DNA from: Saccoglossus kowalevskii
Taxonomy: Eukaryota > Hemichordata > Enteropneusta > Harrimaniidae
Assembly: GCF_000003605.2 (NCBI RefSeq)
Contig: NW_003150760.1
Coordinates: 251,288-283,573 of the forward strand
Direction: 5' to 3'
Length of the DNA stretch: 32,286 nt
Made by a program: the position numbers and the translations under genes. Below are positions 21,689 to 29,697 of this stretch, piece after piece; position 1 is the first letter of the stretch, and the number at the start of each line of letters is the position of its first letter. The notes under the pieces are model-generated. The model did not search any database. It was not told where the DNA came from and was given only the letters and a program-made list of their open reading frames with translations.

Positions 21689-24052
21689 CCCCCTTCCCGG
21701 GTGTTACATTTTCATGATCAGGCACCATTGCTTTAACTATTGTGCGATAGATATATTATTTGTCTCATTTACTGTTCTAACACAGAGCAAAATCTCATGT
21801 TTCTGTAGTGGATACTTCACGAGTTTATGTGAAGTTATTTCTTTGGTGCAACTGAAATATGTATCACATATGGCTGTTTCAATTAGTTCTTTTTCCACTG
21901 TACAGACATATTCCATATTTCGTTGAGGTGGTACAGAATACACTCAGGATTCAATAGGCATAGACGGTTTATACAGATAGGACATAACGTAGGAATGCTG
22001 CTATTTTTAAACCATCCATTCATTTGAACCACTCGAGACAATCCGACTTATAAAAAGTGTTAGTATGACGTGAGCGATTAATCCTCGAGTCGTCTTTGTG
22101 ATTTAATGTGGCAGATATATACTCGTGTGTGCCTAGCTGAGTAAATGTGTCACGTGATCTTTCAACAGTGTTGACATCATTGTTTGAGTAGTAGTGACTT
22201 CACGATACCGTGAACTATTTATGGCATCAATGATTGTACTGCCTTACTTTATGAATTGTGTCGGTGTATTGGTAGTGAACAGAGTCAAGTGTTGACGAAA
22301 TTGTAGAGGCGTTTTGAGTTCCATCTTTTCAAATATCACTGATAGAACATGTGTGACTTCTTCCAACATGCTTCACATCTGGTATCCAGTCTTTATAAGA
22401 CAGTGATAATGCAGATATATAAACTAGCTAATGTGATTATCTAGTTATCCACTTCATGTAGTAATCATATGGTTGATATTAGCTAAAATTAGGAATCGTG
22501 TAAAGTCTCGTGAATGTCAACGATTAAGCACACACTTAAAATATACCCAATGTTGCGAAGTAGTTGGAAAATGAAAAGAGTTATCGGGATTGGAACAGAA
22601 GTCATGAATAGATTGGTTCCGCTTGGTTCGAGTTGTCGAGTGGCATGGCGTTAGTCGTCTCGTATTCATTGGCGATTAAGTCTGCATTCTGTGTGAAGAG
22701 TGGCGTGGAATTCCGCACTTCAGTAGAACTCTAGTGATGTTGACAATGAATTCACCTGACGGATGCTAAGCAACTGACCACTATATCAATAGCAGTGCGA
22801 GTCGCATCATCGCAAGATTGATGTATAATAACAAAACACAAACCAAGTAAGATTATGCTGACAAGTTGAAGAGTGTAGCCTTGTTTATGCTAAGTCTATT
22901 GATATACTAAATTGCACGAGCAATATACTGTCGCGTTGACATACATGTCTTGTATTATTACAATATCCTTACTTAGTAAACTACGCTAGATAGCTAACTA
23001 CACTAAAAGACTGTCTACAAACACCAAAATGGAATTCGGCTGATCGAAATTTGAACAAAACTCTTCCAGGGCCAGTACGTAACAAACTATTTAAAAGTGG
23101 GGAACAGGATATACGACAACAATCTGACGAAAGTTATTTTAAGTGGAACATTACAAAGACCTTATTGGGACATGCTTTAAGTCTCGTTCCGACGGTGGCT
23201 TTGTAATTCTCAAATTTGGAATACTTAAATCTACCTCCAGCACTGACATAGGTTCGTATTGGAGACGGTAAGTCCTACAAAATGTCAGACTATGTCAAAC
23301 GGTGTCTGCCTACTATCAGAAATGTATGTTATACTTATTCGTTGACAATTCTTTGCTAGATCTATGGGATCTTGTCTGTCGAAAAATATATTCAAATAAT
23401 GTCAAATATATAATCCTTTCTCGCGATAAATATATTTATATTTTCCGACGACAACGATTGCATTAATCGAGGCTATCAGTTATATTCTTAAACATGCCCA
23501 ACGTGCGTGTAGCAATTACCGGGCAGTGTAGGTTGGGGTACAAAGAAAGATGTGTACAGATCGGCCATGTCACCTTATTGGGTCACACCGGTAATTTTTG
23601 TGGCAGTTTAGGCGATGCCAACGGACAGTCAGGCCAACGTCGATCGCTGGCCTAGTTAGTGAGAATAAGTACCCACTGTTTTCGAAAAGCAGTCAACTAG
23701 ACAGTCAACTAGACTGAGCGGTGGTTTTTGCTTTGCGTTAAGTTCAATAGTTCATAGTTAGACCACAGGGAAATCGCACTGAAGTAGAATCCGTCGTAAT
23801 AAGTAGTGCGCTAAGGGCATAGTAGCGGCAACAAGCAGTAGAGGTATTCTAATAGAGGAACTGTCAAATTCTGGAACATCTTAATGAGACCTATAAAAGT
23901 CGACGGTACCAGTCACCCCAAGTCAACGACCCTATAAACCACTTGTAAATCACTATCCCAATATACAATTAATTCTATACTCAGTGCTCAATGAGTATAA
24001 GAACGTGATACGGCAAACTACCATGTGTGCTGTGCGGGTATTGTAGGGCCGT

Positions 24053-24065
24053 GGGGGGGGGGGGG
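24053..24065. repeat. Poly-G run
   Basis: Thirteen consecutive G follow GGGCCGT. The tract can form a G-quadruplex and is prone to length error in assembly. Confidence 0.9.
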
Positions 24066-24550
24066 CTTGCTGCCTTGTACCACAGAGGATAGCATGCGGT
24101 TATGACGTGATGACACGTAGAGCTATTTGATACGAGTGACGCAATCGTCTATTATTACCCAAGAACCGAATAAAATATCAACTAGCCCTATGAATAAGCG
24201 GGAGCAGGTGATATTCACATGACCAACCCCGGTTGCCAAAAAGAAGTAGTAATTTTACATAAGTGCGCTCACGAATAATATGCTAATTTATGCTAATAAG
24301 ACGTGAGATCTAGCACGCTACGGCCGCCGTCGGTTCTCGATAATTGGTGAAAATCAATGTTTTTTTCGGCAGCCTTTTCAAATAAGCTAGTATCATTGCA
24401 TCATTCGTGTCATTGTTATTATTCAGTGTAATATGCTAGTATCGCTGCATTTAAAACACTTTGTCATTCTCCGCATAATGTTCGAATACGCACAGCGTAA
24501 TGACGTTTTTCGTAATTGTTGTGACGTGTACAGTTCCATACCGCTAATAG

Positions 24551-24908
24551 AGGGGCGGCAAGGGGGGGTAGCTGGTACAGTTTTACGGGAAATGAATAGG
24601 GCTTTTTACTATTTACAAGAAAAAAAGACGTTTTTACAGTTTACAGTGAAAATTGAATGTTTACAGTTTACAGAGAAAATAAAGGTTATTTTACATTTTA
24701 CGGAATATTAAAAAAAGAAAACCTAGAAAATTCTTGTACGTACCGAGAAAAATGACACATTTTTACAGTGTACGAAAAAAATATTTGATCGATTACGTTG
24801 TACGTCTAGCCTGTGATTACAGAATTACGGAATTTATTTTTTCAATTTACGTTGTACGAACAAAATTATATTGTAATTACGTTGAACGAAAATAACCCTT
24901 GCCCCCCT
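24551..24908 (-). mobile_element. hAT-like MITE, family B copy 2 (358 bp)
   Basis: This is the reverse complement of the element at 13204-13556, matching along its whole length with scattered substitutions and small indels. It begins AGGGGCGGCAAGG and ends CCTTGCCCCCCT, so the terminal repeats have decayed slightly. The flanks GCTAATAG and AATAATAT share TAATA, which fits an eroded 8-bp target duplication. It lies directly upstream of the LINE remnant and may be inserted in it. The frame at 24433-24711 that crosses it is not a gene. Confidence 0.87.
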
Positions 24909-25419
24909 AATAATATTTCCCACTAAAAGTCACAACTCTTAAAGATATGCACCATAGTCATGTGATACATAGATATGACGTAAGGGGCAGTGGAGTTGGG
25001 CTATCGCTTTATTTGGATAAATGTACTTCTAATCATACTAGAGCAGCGATATTTGGTTCACTCTGCGTACGTCACTGGTTTGAACTATTGTCGATTCATC
25101 CCGTTTCCGCTGCCTTCAAGTTGACCTTAAGTCGTAACATTCTACAGCCCTCGACCCAATTATTTCAAACAATTAGCACATTCCGAGACACTCTACTAAA
25201 GCCCCCTGAATCAACTATAAATGTTATAATAATTCACCATTGTGACGGGACGCATTCCGGTTGCCATGGGACGGCGTCAGCCGCCGTGGCTCTTCACTCT
25301 GCAAATATAACTCTTGTACATAAACCCGGTGATCGGTCGCATGCTAAAACTTACCGACTAATATCGCTTCTGAAGTTATTTAGTCGTAAGGTATTTTAGA
25401 GGGGTATACCATCATTTAA

Positions 25420-25458
25420 TATTACCTCCATGGATATGCTAGACTCATGGAGGTAATA
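25420..25458. other. Perfect 13-bp inverted repeat inside the LINE remnant
   Basis: TATTACCTCCATG (25420-25432) and CATGGAGGTAATA (25446-25458) pair perfectly around a 13-base loop. The palindrome lies between the RPISLL-like and YLDF-like blocks of the LINE, where the reading frame is lost. A related CATGGAG...CTCCATG inverted repeat occurs at 8323-8340. Confidence 0.8.
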
Positions 25459-25639
25459 ATACTTATACATTAAAGACATCATCACTGATTACCTGGGCCC
25501 TTGCTGGTCGGTCCATTATAAAAAAATTATTATAAGCAATTTTGAAATAAATGCTGGCAATCAAGTTGACTTTATTTACTTAGATTTTCGAAAAGAATTC
25601 TGTGAGTCGTGCACTTTTATCACACAAACCTTATTTTTA

Positions 25640-25847
25640 CTGTAAAATGACTAAATTTTCACTGGGTTTAAATTTCACTGATTTAGCATTTCAGGCATAT
25701 TCAGTGAGTTTTAAATTCACGGTTTTATCATTTAGATAATGTGTTCCATGCTCAATTTTACATATTCACTGAGTTTTAATTTAGCGCATTTTCCAGTCTG
25801 CGAAATAAGCAAAATTAAAATCCAGTGAATAATTAACCCTTTTACAG
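25640..25847 (-). mobile_element. Tc1/mariner-like MITE, family C copy 2 (208 bp), nested in the LINE
   Basis: This is the reverse complement of 15038-15238. It begins CTGTAAAATGACTAAATTTT and ends TTAACCCTTTTACAG, with TA directly outside both ends (25638-25639 and 25848-25849). The LINE translation reads ALLSHKP up to the left end and resumes with a WCKSYISNIKQRV block to the right, so the MITE landed in an existing LINE copy. The interior carries the same repeated CACTGAGTTTTAAATT-type motifs as copy 1. Confidence 0.9.
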
Positions 25848-26430
25848 TACTGTGTCATTGTATCACTGGTGTAAATCTTATATTAGTAACATAAAACAAA
25901 GGGTGATTATCAACTGGTCGACCTCCAGGTGGTGCATAGCGACATCCGGGGTATTTATAATGTACATTATTGATATTGTTAACTCTAAATATTCAGACAT
26001 GTTAATGTATGCGGATATTATTCCATACTACCAATTCATTAGACAACTGCAGACAATTTTAAATAGACTTGACCAATACCATTAAATGGTGTTAGATAAG
26101 TTGGAAAATTAATCCAATCTTGATAAAATTATAATACATTTACATATAATAAATCACTAATCACGCGTGTATATACAATTGGTAGACAGTTAGTGAGCGG
26201 AAAAAAGTAATCTCTGTCAAAGATCTGGGTATAAACTTACTCCGCTGTGCAATTAATCGCAATTGATCGGCGTGCTTTGAAAATGCCGGGTTATTTAAAA
26301 TAAAAGTATTTTTAAACCTTTATATACTACATGTGTTGGTAGTTTCTTGGATTACTGTTCTCAGGTCTGGTCACGAGAATTATCTTATTTACAAGATTAG
26401 AAAGAGTACAGAATGTAACGAGTTTCTGGC

Positions 26431-27121
26431 TCCTGGTTGCGTAGCTACCTTGACGTAGTTTAACTTCCGGTCAGCAAACATACGACGTATTACTAAGCAG
26501 GCATTTCAATGAACCAGATTCAGCTCGAACAGTTTTGTTCATTACATATCACGAAATATTCGTAAAATACGTGTTTTACATTCATAGACACACAATGAAA
26601 TTAGACAGAATATAATTTATAACATCTTGGTATCTGCACGTAACTTTGTAAGATATTTCCGAGGTCAACATACAAGAACGTCTAACGAGGCAAGCGGGCT
26701 TTCTGACCGGCCGTAACACTCTCGTCCCATCCTGTTGTGGGAGCGCACCAAATAACGTAGCAGCCTGGAAGCTGCATTGTTACATAGCTGTTTTGTACGG
26801 AATCGCACATCCGTGTTGAAGACATGATTGACACGTTCAACTCTAACAACTATATTTATAATCGCAACTTTGAAATTGTCATGAATATGTTGGAACATTA
26901 CTAGAAGCTTAAGCGTATACGAATTGATGATAAATACAACTATATCATATGCATTGTTTTTTTTCTATCGTAGTCGTTATTCAAAGAATACGGTGTTTGT
27001 TCCATCTTAAGACGTCTGTTTGGGTATGTCTGGGTCGTTACGTCATGCCAGATCTGATTCAACATTGGTCAGTTTACCACAAAGGTATCGCCTTGAGAGA
27101 CGCGGCAGTACATCAGGAACC
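26431..27121 (+). other. Possible LINE 3' part and promoter/5' UTR side of the Ras-like gene
   Basis: No firm feature is visible. The sequence up to about 26890 may still be the decayed LINE carboxy-terminal part and 3' end, but I could not align it confidently; the minus-strand frame at 26665-26898 is not a credible gene. The upstream region and 5' UTR of the Ras-like gene must lie somewhere from about 26900 to 27121. The transcription start cannot be placed, and no clear TATA box sits at a sensible distance. Confidence 0.35.
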
Positions 27122-29138
27122 ATGAACGCTGTGAAGATGGTCGTACTCGGCGCCTCTGGTGTCGGCAAGTCAGGTATGAAACATCGCCCTCTCTAGTTCG
27201 ACTCCACGTGTCTATTTTGTTTAGTTTGGGTAATCCAAGTTATATCGTAAAAATAATTATTATGTAACTATCAAACATTTAAAACAATAAACCGAATAAA
27301 CAAATGGTTCGCGACAAAATTAAATCCGATGTGTCATAACGACACAACGTTACCATGGTTTACAGTGTGTATTTTTTTGATTTCCACAGCCTTAACTGTT
27401 CGATATTTAACCAGACGATTTATTGGCGAATATCATCCTACTTTAGGTAAAGTAAAATCTTATCTACTCTTAACATCAATTCCCAACTATGTTGGTTTTC
27501 TATAAATATGAACTTTTAACACCTGTCTAGAGACTCGCACCTTCTTACGATGACACGCTCCTATTTGTACGTGCGGGCGTTGTTAATCACTCAAGACATG
27601 ATAGACGTCAGCAAATAGAAACGTGGTTTTGAAAGGCCTCCCTTCTATCCGATTAGGTCACATGCTATATTCTCGGAAAAATTATATATTTTTAGGCTTC
27701 ATATTAGAATGAAAATCACCGAGAAACGAATGCTACAAATAAATTTGAAGAAATTTAAGGGAGCATTCCTGAGAAATACAATGAGGACTTCTTCGTATTT
27801 TCTAATAAAGTTGAAAGTTGTAGAAAGTGCAGGGGTAGAATATTGAAAGAAATGCTGGGTCGCCGCTAGAGGGCACCACTCATTAGAAATATTTACTTAT
27901 GTCGAGAAAATGTTAATCATGCGATCACTATTTACGCTACTAACTTATATCACGGTTACTAGTAGCAGCCATGCTCATAAGTTCATATTTGTCTTCCATT
28001 GGATCAGGTGCGTCCGTTTTGACGTTGAATCACACATATTCGACATTTATATAGTCATGCTTCACTGTTGATTAAGCCTGGGGTAAAACGTGGTAAAAAT
28101 GATCCACGATGCAACAATTTTCTAAAGTTACTAAGCATTCTACTGTAACAACCTAGACAGCAGACTTTACTTGATGTTTATTGTCACACGTTCGTTCGCA
28201 GAGTTTAAGGTTAACCCGAAGATTTCCGAACGCACTCGCATTTACCTGCATCGTGTGTTTTCGTTATGTCATTCTCGTGCCAAACGCACATGCGCATACT
28301 TTTAGATCTAACCAGAAATTATGAATACATAATAAGCAAATTTATAGTAGTATATTTCATTATTTTGATTTATATAATAGTCTGAGTCTTAAGCGGAAAC
28401 AAACTATGCCATACTTTTACCACATATTCAGTGACGATAACCAATTTTAAATCTACTGTTTCAGAGAATACATACAGATCCAAAACTACAATCGATGACG
28501 AAGAGTTCAGCATGGAGATTTTGGATACAGCAGGTGCTGTAAGTATAATTGTGTACTACGTCATTGCTGACGTCATTTGTGGCGTGACTACGTCAGATAT
28601 TGGATTGTGCCATTCCAAACTATATAATTAATTTAAAATCATTTTTATTTCGTGTTACGAGCATAACTAACCACAATTTTTCTTCTTCTTCAATCAGCTT
28701 GAAAACAACATATTCCGTGACGGTCACACATCTTGGGGAGAAGCCTTCATGTTTGTTTACTCCATCACAGACAGAAGCAGTTTTGAGCAGGTCAAACAAA
28801 TATGGACGGATTTAAAGTCACAAAAGTCTCCACAGATCGTGGCCGCCTTGTTAGTTGGCAACAAGAACGATTTGAAACATTATCGCCAGGTGCCCACAAA
28901 TGACGGCGACAAGTTGGCCGAATTCATGGGATGTCAGTTTTACGAAGTCTCTGCTTTAGACGGCCAACAAATCCCGCTAGTTGCGGAACTTTTTAGAAAC
29001 TTGGTGCGGGAATTGCGTAATAAAAAACTTGAAACTGCCAGAAAAGGCAGTTCGACCTCCGCACAGATGAGGAGAGCGGTTAAAGAATTCCTTTCGTTCA
29101 GAAGCTCGAAGACAAGACTGAACTCCAATAATTCGTGA
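27122..29138 (+). CDS. RERG/RASL-like Ras-family small GTPase, four exons, 207 residues
   Basis: Coding exons are 27122-27173, 27390-27446, 28465-28538 and 28698-29138, with introns GT-AG of 216, 1018 and 159 bases; the third donor is a consensus GTAAGT. The total is 624 bases including TGA. Ras-family GTPases bind GTP and GDP and act as signalling switches. Visible boxes are G1 GASGVGKS (residues 10-17), Thr35 in YHPTLENTYR, G3 DTAG (57-60), G4 NKND (116-119) and G5 VSAL (145-148). Numbering follows H-Ras up to G4. Position 12 is Ser and position 61 Ala, changes that usually lower GTP hydrolysis. The C-terminus is basic and Ser-rich (RKGSSTSAQMRRAVKEFL) with no CAAX box, so lipid anchoring is not expected. 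The switch regions, SITDRSSFE block and tail resemble RERG and RASL11/12. The ATG was chosen because the G1 box begins at the usual distance from it and no upstream in-frame exon is evident. Exact orthology within the RERG/RASL group is unsure. Confidence 0.9.
27863..27875 (+). promoter_or_regulatory. CTCF-like motif in intron 2 of the Ras-like gene
   Basis: CCGCTAGAGGGCA fits the core of the bilaterian CTCF motif (CC[A/G]CYAGRGGGCR) at every key position. It lies in an AT-rich intron, where such a GC-rich 13-mer stands out. Binding is inferred only. Confidence 0.4.
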
Positions 29139-29524
29139 TAAAGAGTGACGTCTGAGATACTGGATATCACTAACTTATGAAGTGATTGTGATGGCCTCGT
29201 TCTCAAAACTGTATGCAAATGATCGAATACGTGTAACATGAGTCGATTTACTTTAGAGCCATCATGCAGAATACAACTAAGTCCGTTGCCTTGGAGATCA
29301 ACTGTGAGAGAATTGTTCAAAGAATCGATCCTCATTTCACATGTACAATTAATCGATAGCTGATGCTGGAGAAATATTCCAATAACCGATTGCCACGTAA
29401 CAATGAGATAGAGAATATAAGATTTACTTTGAACGCTATTTTATTCATGCATAATGATTTCTGTGATGAATCACACATCTCGTGACGCGCGAGATGGAGA
29501 GAGAGCGAATACAATAATACGCAC

Positions 29525-29530
29525 AATAAA
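29525..29530 (+). terminator. Candidate poly(A) signal of the Ras-like gene
   Basis: This is the first plus-strand AATAAA after the stop codon, 386 bases downstream. The TTAA-ended MITE begins two bases after it (29533), so cleavage would fall inside the MITE. A second AATAAA is at 29872-29877. Confidence 0.45.
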
Positions 29531-29532
29531 CA

Positions 29533-29697
29533 TTAAAGCGGGAGGGTCGTCACCTGCGCACGCGTGGGAATTGAGTCCCAAGCGACGATAACAACACACA
29601 CTAAAAACGCAAAGACGCATGGGTAGACGCTTGTTTGTAAACAATTACACGCTATGGCCATCTGACGCATGCGCCGGTGACGACTCCCCCGCTTTAA
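29533..29697. mobile_element. MITE with TTAA ends, family A copy 2 (165 bp)
   Basis: It has the same terminal inverted repeats as copy 1: TTAAAGCGGGAGGGTCGTCA at the left, and TTAAAGCGGGGGAGTCGTCA read from the right on the minus strand. The interior keeps GGGAATTGAGTCCCAAGCGA and ACACGCTATGGCCA but is 28 bases longer than copy 1, owing to extra sequence around 29605-29640. It lies in the 3' UTR or just beyond the Ras-like gene. Confidence 0.87.

Larger units (their letters stand above)
18041..24550. other. Intergenic DNA, no supported gene
   Basis: About 6.5 kb without a supported gene. The open frames at 20332-20514, 20591-20878, 20875-21099 and 21684-21926 are at most 95 codons, do not join through good splice sites, and resemble no family I recognise. 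Small structures are present: an (ATT)n microsatellite at 18823-18851, hairpins at 18866-18908 and 21422-21440, a homeodomain-type palindrome at 21675-21688, and a 13-base G-run at 24053-24065. Confidence 0.5.
24947..26430 (+). pseudogene. Decayed non-LTR retrotransposon (LINE) reverse transcriptase
   Basis: Conceptual fragments in several frames follow the order of a Jockey/CR1-like LINE reverse transcriptase. At 25307-25396 the fragment LVHKPGDRSHAKTYRLISLL corresponds to the finger motif of the type KPGK..YRPISLL. At 25562-25606, QVDFIYLDFRKEF corresponds to the catalytic block DviYLDFsKAFD; the first Asp is kept and the position of the second is altered. At 25852-26090, SYISNIKQRVIIN, SGVF, IMYIIDIVNS and MYADII correspond to SYLsnRkQrV, SGVPQG, LyINDi and FADDtk, with the catalytic ADD reduced to AD. 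A DLGINL-like fragment near 26230 and a YCSQVWS-like fragment near 26355 continue the thumb region. Several frameshifts and stops occur, and a TA-flanked MITE interrupts it at 25640. It is an inactive fossil; its 5' and 3' limits are uncertain. Confidence 0.85.

Noticed and set aside
22618-22640. GGTTCGAGT resembling a tRNA B box
   Set aside because: The consensus ending CC is absent, and no cloverleaf or A box fits at the right distance.
24433-24711. 92-codon plus-strand frame
   Set aside because: It runs into the family B MITE at 24551, and its lysine/phenylalanine-rich tail is MITE sequence.
13204-25847. A single large inverted duplication linking 13-15 kb and 24.5-26 kb
   Set aside because: The order of families is B then C on both sides, whereas an inverted duplication would reverse it. 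Each copy also has its own target duplication, so the insertions are independent.
26665-26898. 77-codon minus-strand frame
   Set aside because: It has no recognisable domain and lies in the probable tail of the LINE remnant.
28940-29335. 131-codon minus-strand frame
   Set aside because: It is the antisense shadow of the last exon of the Ras-like gene, which explains the sequence with conserved motifs.
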